From assembly GCF_030158815.1 (NCBI RefSeq), contig NZ_BPFZ01000008.1:1-64000 (forward strand): a DNA stretch of 64,000 bases, given 5' to 3'. Of the stretch, positions 39,030 through 48,028 are shown piece after piece. The number at the start of each line of letters is the position of its first letter. The stretch's first letter is position 1. The position numbers and the translations under genes were made by a program. The notes below the pieces were generated by a model, which was given only the letters and a program-made list of their open reading frames with translations, was not told the origin of the DNA and made no database searches. The stretch comes from Candidatus Phycosocius spiralis. GTDB lineage: Bacteria; Pseudomonadota; Alphaproteobacteria; Caulobacterales; Aquidulcibacteraceae.

Positions 39030-41513
39030 TTAAGCGGCTTCTTGTTCGGCTACCGCTAGGCGGGGCAGCGAAACAATCACCATGGTCCCAACCCCGACTT
39101 CGGAGGCAATGGATAAAGAGCCACCGTGCAATTCTGCAAATGAACGAGATAAGGCTAGACCTAATCCGCTGCCTTGATTGGAACGTGCATGTTCATTTTC
39201 AACTTGCTCAAATGGGCGCGTTAAACGGGGCAAATCTTCTTGGTTGATGCCCACGCCATTATCAATCACTCTGATGATCACTTCATCTAAATTGTTCTTG
39301 ATCTGCACCAATATCTTGCCATTGGGTGCTGTAAATTTGATGGCATTGGTGAGCAAATTGATCATGATTTGCTTGATCGCCCGTGCATCACCTATCATTT
39401 CCCCATCCTCATTGAGTTCGGTGACGAGGGAGATACGCTTTTCTTCTGCCCGACCGCGCACAAGCCGGATCGCCTGCTCAATGCTTTCATGGAGATCCAT
39501 CGGCTTGGGGTAAATTTTGAACTTGCCCGCTTCAACCTTTGCCATATCCAGTACATCATTGATCAGTTCGAGTAAGTGTTTGCCACTGTTGAGAATATCA
39601 GTTGCATAAGTCAAATAGCGTCGATCCCCCAGTGGCCCATAAAGCTGCTGCACCATGATTTCTGAAAATCCATTAATGGCATTGAGCGGAGTGCGCAATT
39701 CGTGGCTCATATTGGCCAAAAACCCGCTTTTGGCATTGGATGCCTCTTCGGCGCGTTGGCGTTCAATATTGTATTTTTCAGCCAGTTCTGAAGCTTTATG
39801 TTCAGAGCGCTCCAATTCAACGACCACAGAGCGCATTTGGCGTTCTGAACGGCGAATATTTTCTTCGATTTCTTTGAGTGGGGTGATATCAATACCTATG
39901 GACACCAACCCACCATCAAAGGTTTCACGCTCTACAAGTTGAATCCAAACACCATTATCAAGTTCGATTTCTTGGGCTAATTCATCATAGCGATCTGGAC
40001 GTTGTGATTTGACACATTTTGCCGCCGCCGCAGAGACCTGATGATAGCTGGCACCTTGTTGTAAAACCGCGGCACTCAATCCGAATGTTTTTGCAAATCC
40101 ATCATTCCATAAAACCAATCTTCGCTCTTTTGACCACAGAGCAAAAGGCCCAGAAATAGAACTAATTGTATCGTTTAGTCTACGCTCGGTTTGTATCAGT
40201 CTTTCTTCGGTTCTGCGCGCGTCTGAGACGTCGATTGAGACCCCAATGGCACGAGTCAACGCCGGGTTTTGTCGATCCTTGACTGCACGCCCGCGGAGTT
40301 GGACATGCTTGACCCCTTTGGCCCACTTAACTTGGAGGACAACATCTAGCACACCTTTTTGAGCCGATGCAGCAAGGGCAGCACGCAAGCAAGCTTGATC
40401 TTTGCTATCGAGGGCGTTGAAGATCGATTGGGCGGCAAACCGCCCCGCACCTGGTAACCCAAAGATGTGGGCGAGACGCTTGGAAAGAAATACTTGATCG
40501 TGCGTGATGTCCCAATCCCAAACGCCGCAGCGCGCCCCTTCGATTGCCACGCGCAGCCGTTGTTCAACTTCACGTAATTGGCTGCGGTTTGTTGCAAACC
40601 TTAAAGCTTGTCTTTGGGTTATGATCCAGATACCAGCCCCAGCAATCACTGGCCCAAGGAATAAAAGTCCAAACAAAATGGCACTTCGCAATATCGCCAA
40701 ATCCATGGGACCACGATCACGGGCAACATAAGAAATCATCCCGCTTTGGGAGGAGGCAATTCCTAAAATAATGGATTGCCCATCTAAATCTTGGCCGAAA
40801 AGTGCAAGACTCGAGCCCTTGGGCGGAAGGTGCTTGATTCCAAATGCACTGGCTGTGAGTTTTGTCTGCGGCGATTTAAACATCGGTTGAACGCGCAGGA
40901 GGGCACCTGTAGAATTCCCAATCCCAATACGGCTGCCAAGTCCAAATACTTCAAGATTGGGTAAGGTGACAAAGGCCGCAATAGTACCACCATCTGCTGT
41001 TTTGACCGCTATAGCATTCACAGAGGCTGAGGCCTCGCTGGCAAGGGCTCCACGCCACGAGTCTTGCTTGGTTAATGGCGATACTGTCGCTAAAGCACCA
41101 ATATCACCTGAAGCCGCCGTGCCTTGCGCAATCAATGCCCCAGAGGCATCAAATCCAGCAATGGCTTGTATTCCTGGTGCTGCCGCTGCCGTCTCTATCG
41201 CTTTCATCACGCCTAATTGCTGCACAGCATTTAGACTTGCTTGGGCAATGCTGGTTGAAGTATCCAACCTTTCCAAAATCAGTTTAGCTTCTAGAGCTGC
41301 ATTTTGCTTGGCTTGGTTTCGGATCGCGTCATAGTCGCGCTTAGCCAATAACAAGACTAAAGCCGCAAAAATCCCACATAGGCATAAACAGATGACCGTA
41401 GGCCATTGCTGATCTATTACATGGTTTTTTGCATGCTTAGCGACCATTGTGGTTTCCGAATCAGGATGGGCGAATTTCGACACCAAAAACGGTAAAGGAA
41501 TTATTAACGACAC
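39030..41513 (-). CDS. pleC: PleC/DivJ/PdhS-family sensor histidine kinase, probably PleC
   Basis: 827 aa. A first membrane helix near residues 40-58 is followed by a periplasmic region to about 265, a second helix, two PAS-type domains (IEGARCGVWDWDI and SSISGPFALWSKERRLVLWN), a short coiled coil, then HisKA with HELRTPLNAINGFSEIM and HATPase ending in RPFEQVE and GLGLALSRSFAELHGG. The HisKA text with GPLGDRRYLTYATDILNSG is the hallmark of kinases that act on DivK and PleD. The periplasmic domain favours PleC over DivJ. Start uncertain; ATG 41447 (residue 23) is an alternative. Predicted role: polar kinase/phosphatase in asymmetric division. Confidence 0.7.
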   Translation of the reverse strand: MSLIIPLPFLVSKFAHPDSETTMVAKHAKNHVIDQQWPTVICLCLCGIFAALVLLLAKRDYDAIRNQAKQNAALEAKLILERLDTSTSIAQASLNAVQQLGVMKAIETAAAAPGIQAIAGFDASGALIAQGTAASGDIGALATVSPLTKQDSWRGALASEASASVNAIAVKTADGGTIAAFVTLPNLEVFGLGSRIGIGNSTGALLRVQPMFKSPQTKLTASAFGIKHLPPKGSSLALFGQDLDGQSIILGIASSQSGMISYVARDRGPMDLAILRSAILFGLLFLGPVIAGAGIWIITQRQALRFATNRSQLREVEQRLRVAIEGARCGVWDWDITHDQVFLSKRLAHIFGLPGAGRFAAQSIFNALDSKDQACLRAALAASAQKGVLDVVLQVKWAKGVKHVQLRGRAVKDRQNPALTRAIGVSIDVSDARRTEERLIQTERRLNDTISSISGPFALWSKERRLVLWNDGFAKTFGLSAAVLQQGASYHQVSAAAAKCVKSQRPDRYDELAQEIELDNGVWIQLVERETFDGGLVSIGIDITPLKEIEENIRRSERQMRSVVVELERSEHKASELAEKYNIERQRAEEASNAKSGFLANMSHELRTPLNAINGFSEIMVQQLYGPLGDRRYLTYATDILNSGKHLLELINDVLDMAKVEAGKFKIYPKPMDLHESIEQAIRLVRGRAEEKRISLVTELNEDGEMIGDARAIKQIMINLLTNAIKFTAPNGKILVQIKNNLDEVIIRVIDNGVGINQEDLPRLTRPFEQVENEHARSNQGSGLGLALSRSFAELHGGSLSIASEVGVGTMVIVSLPRLAVAEQEAA

Positions 41514-42155
41514 GTCTAGCTCTGGATGTGACCTTCTTGTCGAACCTCAACAATATTCCGCAGCACGTACATAAAAAGGAGGCTAAGCTGATTACTAGAG
41601 TCGATATCAGTTGATGGGATGGTAAAAGCCAATCGCACCTATAAAGATTGCCACAACTTGATCATGCATCATTGGAAGGTCTAGAAGCTTGGATCCATGC
41701 CTCATGACCGCTCCCCTTAAGCCGTGGGACACATCACCCATCGATCGCAACCCTTCGATCGCATGGGTCAGTGGACAGATTGGGTGAAGTGCCTGTTTCT
41801 AAGTTCAAAGGTCGGGGAGTGCATTTTTTATCCTTTCTGGCACAAACTGGTCATGAATGATGACCGGGCGTTTTGCAGCTTTAGTCTGCCACCATTAGGG
41901 TTAACACCTATGGGGTAGCCAAGGTCTCAATCCTATGCGTCCCAATGATGATAAGCTTTGATCATAATCTTTGGCCATCGGGTTTACACCAAAGGCCGCA
42001 TGGGATCCCACAATCGGTTCTATCGGCCGCCATCGTTTTGGCGATACGATTAAGTTTCCAAAGATTTTTTGAATGCGCGCATCTGAATACACGAGGCCAT
42101 CAAATCACCCAAGAATGGATAGAATGAGCCAGAACTTCCCTACAAACCATTTGGT
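41514..42155. other. Gap of 642 bp with no recognised feature
   Basis: Between the kinase gene and pepN, both on the minus strand. Short frames occur on both strands but none has protein-like composition or a ribosome-binding site. No tRNA fold or repeated motif was seen. It should hold the promoter of the kinase gene. Confidence 0.5.
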
Positions 42156-44810
42156 TCAAGCGGTAAGGCCGCTGATGATTTTGGTAAGGATTTCACGCGT
42201 ATTGGCAGAGAGGCTGTTGTTGGCGAGCAATCCTTCAATCGTCCTAAAGGCTGCTAATCGACGCGCCTCATCCACACGGACACATGAGTCAAAAAATGTT
42301 GCCAATCGGGCTGCTAGGGCGCTGTTGAGCCGATCAACATCGCTGATTAGGGTGCCCATAAGAGCGTAGCCTTCGCCGTCATCGCGGTGGAATGCCGCTG
42401 GATTGCCCTGTGCAAAAGCGCCACCCAATGCCCGTACTCGGTTTGGGTTGGTTAAGGTAAAAAGTGGGTCGCTACGCAGCGTAGCATAGGTAGTCAGCGG
42501 ATCCCCACACAGCGCCATGGCTTGAACACGAAACCATTTATCCATGACCAAAGCATTGTCCTGATAGTGATTTCTGAAAGCATTGAGGGCAGCATCATAA
42601 CGAGGACCACCAAACTGGGATAAGGCAGAAAGAGCGGCCATTGTATCGGTCATATTGCGTGCAGCTGCGAATAGATTGGCTGCGCGCAATGCGGCACGGT
42701 CAGTGCCGGTCGCACTTAATAGGTCAAGACAAGCTGCCATGAGGGCGCGTCGACCAGCCGCAGCTGCACCGGTCGAAAATTCTTGTGCAGGATCATATGT
42801 CGCAAAGCAGGCGCTTAACGGGCCATCGAGTTGTTGGGCTATGACTGAGCGTACATAAACGCGCGCCGCCACCAAATTGCTTGGGTTACAATTGGCTTGC
42901 AGCTGCATCAAGTCAGGCACTTCGGGAAGGCGTAGCAATAAAGCAGCGAAGGCTGGATCGCGGCCAGCTTCACCTAGCGAACCTTGAAAAACGCGATGAA
43001 GATCATCGGGAATCTCTGGCTCTTCCCCCTTGGCCAGTGCGCGCGAGACCAACAACAAGCTTGATCGAAAAATCGTTTGTGCCGATTCCCAGCGTACAAA
43101 AGGATCGGTATCACAGGCTGCAAGGAGCGCCAAATCGGCACTCGTTTGGTCAGCACGCAAACGGACAGGGGCTGAAAAGCCACGCAAATAAGAGGCTACA
43201 GGTTGCCGACTGGCCCCTTCAAATTCTATAACCAAGCGATCACTTGCCATCGGAATCAGCCATTCATCTGCAGCTGCCTCTGTACCAGCAAGGGTCAAGC
43301 GCAGCATCGCACCATTGTGATCAAAAAAGGCGAGCTTAATTGGAATCGGCACCCAAGATTTGGTGGTCTGACCAGGCGTATCGGGGGTGGCTTGGCGGAA
43401 AAACAGGCGAAGGCGCTGGGTCCCTTCGTCAAAACTGGAGCTAACCGTCAGGAGGGGAGTGCCTGCTTGATCATACCAGCGCTCGATACCTGTGAGGGGA
43501 TTGTCGGAAGCCATACGCATGGCATGGAGCCAATCTTCAATCGTAGCAGCGGTGCCATCGTAATCGTCAAAATACAAGTTTAACCCGTCTTTAAAGGCTT
43601 GTTCGCCAATTAAAGTCTGGATAATTCGGACAATTTCCGCCCCTTTTTCGTAAATTGTTGTGGTATAGAAGTTTTCGATCTTAACATAGCTGCTTGGACG
43701 AACGGGGTGAGCTAGTGGGCCTGAATCTTCGGAAAATTGCCGACCACGCAACGCTTTTGAATCTTGGATACGCTTAACAGCACGTGAGCGTTGATCGGCC
43801 GAAAATTCCTGATCACGAAACACCGTCAAGCCCTCTTTAAGCGAGAGTTGAAACCAATCGCGACAGGTGACGCGGTTACCTGACCAATTGTGAAAATATT
43901 CATGCGCCACAACTGCTTCAATGGCTTCATAGTCTGTATCTGTGGCCGTCGTTTCATCGGCGAGCACTAATGCAGAGTTAAAAATGTTTAGGCCTTTGTT
44001 TTCCATGGCACCAAAGTTAAAATCGGCTACGGCCACTATATTAAACACATCGAGATCATATTCGCGGTCGAAAGTCTTTTCGTCCCATGCCATCGCTCGT
44101 TTAAGAGCATCCATGGCATAGCTGGCACGAGGAGAAACACCGTGGTCTACATAAATGCACAAACTGACTTCGCGCCCTGATCGGGTGGTAAAATGGTCGG
44201 TCCATGTGTCAAAGCTTCCCGCCACCAGTGCGAATAAGTAGGATGGTTTGGGATAGGGGTCGTCCCAGGATGCCCAATGCCGACCATCCCCATATTGACC
44301 TATGGCCACACAATTCCCATTCGATAAAAGGGTTGGAAATTGATCTTGTGGGGCTTCAATCCGTACATGGAAACGGCTCATCACGTCGGGTCGATCCGGC
44401 CAGAAGGTGATGTGTCGAAACCCTTCGGCTTCGCACTGGGTACAAAAACGTCCCGCAGATATGTAAAGGCCCGACAAAGCCGTGTTGGCCGCCGGATTAA
44501 TCGCAACTTTGGTTTCAAGTTTGAAGGCGTCAGGAACCATTGGAATGATTAATCCGACCTCGTCCAAATGATAGTCATTGGGGTCAAGCTTCTGACCGTT
44601 TAGGGATAATTCCAATAGCTCTAGACCCACACCATCAAGCTGAAATGGCGCTTCTTTTGCTCCATCATATACGCGCCGCTCAACCGTCATCATAGTGGTA
44701 ACCACCGTATGCTCTTGGTTCAAATCAAAAACCAAGGAAACGTGGGTGATGGTGAATGGAAAGGGGCAATAGTCCATAAGTTGGACGGCGATTTGAGAAA
44801 TAGTGCGCAT
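42156..44810 (-). CDS. pepN: Aminopeptidase N (M1 family)
   Basis: A zinc metallo-aminopeptidase of 884 aa from ATG 44810 (two GTG codons lie just upstream in frame). The substrate-binding GAMEN motif and the zinc site HEYFHNWSGNR, with the third ligand in LKEGLTVF, are intact. The N-terminus DYCPFPFTITHVSLVFDL and the total length match the E. coli PepN type rather than short M1 enzymes. It removes N-terminal residues in peptide turnover. Neighbouring position to the PleC-like gene may be ancestral. Confidence 0.96.
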   Translation of the reverse strand: MRTISQIAVQLMDYCPFPFTITHVSLVFDLNQEHTVVTTMMTVERRVYDGAKEAPFQLDGVGLELLELSLNGQKLDPNDYHLDEVGLIIPMVPDAFKLETKVAINPAANTALSGLYISAGRFCTQCEAEGFRHITFWPDRPDVMSRFHVRIEAPQDQFPTLLSNGNCVAIGQYGDGRHWASWDDPYPKPSYLFALVAGSFDTWTDHFTTRSGREVSLCIYVDHGVSPRASYAMDALKRAMAWDEKTFDREYDLDVFNIVAVADFNFGAMENKGLNIFNSALVLADETTATDTDYEAIEAVVAHEYFHNWSGNRVTCRDWFQLSLKEGLTVFRDQEFSADQRSRAVKRIQDSKALRGRQFSEDSGPLAHPVRPSSYVKIENFYTTTIYEKGAEIVRIIQTLIGEQAFKDGLNLYFDDYDGTAATIEDWLHAMRMASDNPLTGIERWYDQAGTPLLTVSSSFDEGTQRLRLFFRQATPDTPGQTTKSWVPIPIKLAFFDHNGAMLRLTLAGTEAAADEWLIPMASDRLVIEFEGASRQPVASYLRGFSAPVRLRADQTSADLALLAACDTDPFVRWESAQTIFRSSLLLVSRALAKGEEPEIPDDLHRVFQGSLGEAGRDPAFAALLLRLPEVPDLMQLQANCNPSNLVAARVYVRSVIAQQLDGPLSACFATYDPAQEFSTGAAAAGRRALMAACLDLLSATGTDRAALRAANLFAAARNMTDTMAALSALSQFGGPRYDAALNAFRNHYQDNALVMDKWFRVQAMALCGDPLTTYATLRSDPLFTLTNPNRVRALGGAFAQGNPAAFHRDDGEGYALMGTLISDVDRLNSALAARLATFFDSCVRVDEARRLAAFRTIEGLLANNSLSANTREILTKIISGLTA

Positions 44811-45084
44811 CACCACGGCTTAGCCCCAAATAAGGCCCCTTGTCTAAGCCTTTTGTGGATTGAAATAACAAGCCATGATCTACAATGGGTTAGTCTCTTA
44901 CGCTAAGTGTTCAGAATTGGACTTTGTGGGCCCAATCAAAAGTCAACATCTAAGCAAATCTCATTAGAAGAGTGGGATTAGCGAACAGGATTGAAGCAAG
45001 AATTGCCTATGTTCCATTTGCATGAGTTCAATGATCGAAAAAACTATGGTTCAAGGCTCCGTTTACAATCGAAACAAATCCATT

Positions 45085-45834
45085 TTATGTTTTAGTTACG
45101 GCGGCGGTTTGTCCAAAGAGGGCTTTGGCAGCTTCTTTGATGTCAGCTTGAGATTGTTGTTGTGCTGGTTTGCGCAACATCTCACCCACACCAAGGCCAG
45201 CTTTAACGCACGGGCGCGCATCGATACGATCAAACCAGACCAGCAGATTTGGAAACTCTGATAAATCTTGACCAAATAACTTAGCCCCGCGTATCCAAGG
45301 ATAACAGGCCATATCGGCAATCGAATAATCCCCTGCCAAATAGTCATTGTGCTGGAGTTGACGCTCCATCACACCATATAACCGGTTGACTTCATTGGTA
45401 TAGCGGGTTTGACCATATTCAATCAGTTTGGGGTCATCGACAAGATTGGGTGCATACAGTCGGAAGTGACTGGCTTGGCCTGACATAGGCCCAAGGCCTG
45501 CCATTTGCCACATCAACCATTCGTCTATTTTAACGCGGGCGCGCTCATCTTGTGGGTAATACTGGCCTGTCTTACGACCCAGGTACATTAGGATAGCTCC
45601 ACTTTCAAATACCGAAATGGGCTTTCCATCAGGCCCCTCAGGATCGATGATCGCTGGCATACGATTATTTGGGCTGATGGCCAAAAAACCTGGCTCAAAC
45701 TGCTCGCCTTTACCGATGTTAACCGGCTTCATTTCATAAGGAAGGCCCATTTCTTCAAGCGCTATGGAGATTTTCCAGCCATTAGGGGTAGGCCAGTAGT
45801 AAAGTTCAATCGGTCTTGGATTTGGCGTGGTCAT
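45085..45834 (-). CDS. Nu-class-like glutathione S-transferase (YghU/YfcG/Ure2-like)
   Basis: 249 aa. The N-terminal thioredoxin fold reads ELYYWPTPNGWKISIALEEMG, with the N-(x)-K/R glutathione-site text SPNNRMPAIID and FESGAILMYLG. The helical domain contains LVDDPKLIEYGQTRY and DYSIADMACYPW. These patterns are those of bacterial YghU/YfcG, which show disulfide-reductase activity with glutathione. Stands alone. The exact substrate is not known. Confidence 0.88.
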   Translation of the reverse strand: MTTPNPRPIELYYWPTPNGWKISIALEEMGLPYEMKPVNIGKGEQFEPGFLAISPNNRMPAIIDPEGPDGKPISVFESGAILMYLGRKTGQYYPQDERARVKIDEWLMWQMAGLGPMSGQASHFRLYAPNLVDDPKLIEYGQTRYTNEVNRLYGVMERQLQHNDYLAGDYSIADMACYPWIRGAKLFGQDLSEFPNLLVWFDRIDARPCVKAGLGVGEMLRKPAQQQSQADIKEAAKALFGQTAAVTKT

Positions 45835-45951
45835 GCTTGTTTCCTATGTACTGCTAGGCACGCGCCCTAGATATGCTTAAGTCGGGTGTGATCAGCTTAA
45901 AGGCAAGTATAAAAATCATATAGGCTGAAATTGAACCTTTAATGGATTGAC

Positions 45952-46188
45952 TCAAAGTCTAGGTTTAACTTCTTCATCTTTAAACTGGAAAACGGTTTCA
46001 AATGGGACCCCTAAGACGCGGGCGATCCTAAACGCAAGTTCCAAAGAAGGCGCATATTTCTCAGCTTCTACCGCGACAATGGTTTGACGGGTGGCCCCAA
46101 CCAGGCTTGCAAATTCTTGTTGAGTCAAACCATGTTGTGTCCGCAACATACGAAGTTGATTGAGCACACGGCCTTTTCCAACATTCAT
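45952..46188 (-). CDS. XRE-family helix-turn-helix regulator
   Basis: A 78-aa DNA-binding protein consisting almost only of a Cro/C1-type HTH: LRMLRTQHGLTQQEFASLVGATRQTIVAVEAEKYAPSLELAFRIA with a short tail. Its ATG overlaps the stop of the membrane-protein gene by 4 bases. Such HTH plus small membrane protein pairs are common, and the regulator usually controls its own operon; that is an inference here. Confidence 0.88.
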   Translation of the reverse strand: MNVGKGRVLNQLRMLRTQHGLTQQEFASLVGATRQTIVAVEAEKYAPSLELAFRIARVLGVPFETVFQFKDEEVKPRL

Positions 46189-46640
46189 GTGGACAACAGG
46201 CTCAACAGGAGGATAAAAAATTGCTTAACCCCATGACAAAGAAACAAGATCGACATCAATACAAAAAATAGAGTTGGAAGGTGCTGCACGTCTAAAGTCG
46301 TAATGATCGGGTGCGAAAATGTGGCTTGCCATAAGATTTGCCATATCAATACGTTTATCCCGCAAAAGCCAGAAACCAGCGCCAAACGTTCGGCACGGGC
46401 GATGATGGCCTCGTCTCTATCGTCTTCCAATTCGCCCCGTTTGCGCTGCCAAGCACTCCAGGCACCCACACTTACTTCCCCCATCATTCCAAAACCTAGG
46501 ACAATAATCCATGTACTCCAAAGGTGCTGTGCGCTCTGATCAGGTATGGTCCAAGCATCGGCCAAATTCACACTAAGGTAGCTATATATTAACGCACTAA
46601 CTAACAGCGAAGCCATTGCCTTTTTTTCGGTTAACGTCAT
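46185..46640 (-). CDS. Four-helix membrane protein of unknown function
   Basis: 151 aa with four likely membrane helices, near residues 10-28, 45-65, 90-110 and 120-145. The loop between helices two and three is charged (WQRKRGELEDDRDEAIIARAERLA). This layout, with an acidic-basic central loop and a downstream XRE gene, resembles small membrane proteins paired with HTH regulators in other bacteria. No catalytic motif is seen. Confidence 0.7.
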   Translation of the reverse strand: MTLTEKKAMASLLVSALIYSYLSVNLADAWTIPDQSAQHLWSTWIIVLGFGMMGEVSVGAWSAWQRKRGELEDDRDEAIIARAERLALVSGFCGINVLIWQILWQATFSHPIITTLDVQHLPTLFFVLMSILFLCHGVKQFFILLLSLLST

Positions 46641-46841
46641 GCCCTAGATCCTTTATGTTCTTTTGAAGCGCCTTAAATTGACAAAGATGTTTTACATTTC
46701 GACAGGTAGGGTCCGGATCGCGTAAAGTCAAATATTTTTTACATTTTATGAATTGTACATTGCCTAAGGATGCGAGTTTGCACTCTCGACTTGAGGTTTG
46801 AGTTCGCCTCTCTTAAAACCAAAGTCACCTTGGAGTCCCAT

Positions 46842-47771
46842 GTGTCAAATTCCGTGATCAACCCTGTATCAATGAAGCTTTATAAAGAAGATTTTGCAGG
46901 ATTCTCTCAAGAATTGGGTAGCTGGTTTGTGGGATTTGGTTTTGCCATTGTCTCCGATCATGGTGTCGAAAAATCCATAATTGACCATGCATTAGATCAG
47001 GCAAAGGCTTTTTTTGCTCTACCCCTTGAGACCAAAGCCAGATACACTGTCAAAGGCGGGAGTGGTCAGCGCGGTTATACCGGCCTTGGTGTTGAGACCG
47101 CCAAGGATCACACATTTGCTGACTTGAAAGAGTTCTGGCACCATGGCCGCACTTTACCCGACGGACATAGGTATAACGCCATGATGCCAGCCAATGTCGC
47201 TATGCCTGAAATTCCGGGTTTTGATGCAAGCCAACAAGCCATGTTTGAGGCTTTTGATGCTCTAGGCAAACAGATTTTGCGCGCCATTGCCATGTTTTTG
47301 GCTTTACCTATCGATTATTTTGACGAAAAAGTGGCGCTAGGCAATTCGGTTTTACGCACCCTCCATTATCCTGCACTAGAAGCTGGCGTAACACCTGGCG
47401 CTATTCGGGCTGGCGCGCACGGGGACATCAACGTCATCACTTTGTTGTTAGGTGCGCAAGAACCAGGACTTCAATTGCTGGATAAGGAGGGAAACTGGCA
47501 GTCTGTTACAGCACCTGAAGGCTGCGTGGTCATCAATATTGGCGATATGTTGGCGCGCCTGACCAATGATCTGTTACCTTCAACCATTCATCGGGTTATC
47601 AACCCAATGCCCGAACGAGCGGGAATTGCCCGCTATTCAGCGCCATTTTTCTTGCATTTTTCGCCTGATGTATTGATTAAAACTTTGCCGATGAATGGAC
47701 CTCCCAATTATAAACCCATTCGTGCACAAGATTTCTTAGAAGAGCGCTTACGCGAAATAAAACTCGCTTGA
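46842..47771 (+). CDS. 2-oxoglutarate/Fe(II)-dependent oxygenase, isopenicillin N synthase family
   Basis: 309 aa. Iron ligands are in AHGDINVITLLL (His and Asp) and STIHRVINP (His), and the 2-oxoglutarate Arg is in ARYSAPFF. The N-terminal DIOX_N region contains GFAIVSDHGVEKSIID. The frame opens at 46770, but GTG 46842 has GGAG six bases upstream and matches the family start, so it is preferred. Substrate unknown. It precedes a TonB-dependent receptor gene by 257 bp; a shared pathway is possible but not shown. Confidence 0.88.
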   Translation: MSNSVINPVSMKLYKEDFAGFSQELGSWFVGFGFAIVSDHGVEKSIIDHALDQAKAFFALPLETKARYTVKGGSGQRGYTGLGVETAKDHTFADLKEFWHHGRTLPDGHRYNAMMPANVAMPEIPGFDASQQAMFEAFDALGKQILRAIAMFLALPIDYFDEKVALGNSVLRTLHYPALEAGVTPGAIRAGAHGDINVITLLLGAQEPGLQLLDKEGNWQSVTAPEGCVVINIGDMLARLTNDLLPSTIHRVINPMPERAGIARYSAPFFLHFSPDVLIKTLPMNGPPNYKPIRAQDFLEERLREIKLA

Positions 47772-48028
47772 GATATATGCTTAAAAACCAGATCTGGGTG
47801 AATTCATTCAATAATAACTACCTGCCATTTTTAAAATTGTCGTGCAACTTTGCACAAGGGATACCATAAAGTGTGGCTAAATTGTTTTGACTGTATTGCA
47901 GGTTGAAACAGCGCGGTCTAATCCTATTATGATCGGTTTAGGAAAGTCTTGACACAAAAGTTCGGACACAAACAGCTAAACGTGCCATAAACTTAATTTA
48001 AACCATAAATAATCTTAGGGAAACATGC

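Noticed and set aside
47949-47980. TTGACA upstream of the second TonB receptor as a -35 box
   Set aside because: No acceptable -10 element at 16-18 bases spacing, so the promoter call is not supported.
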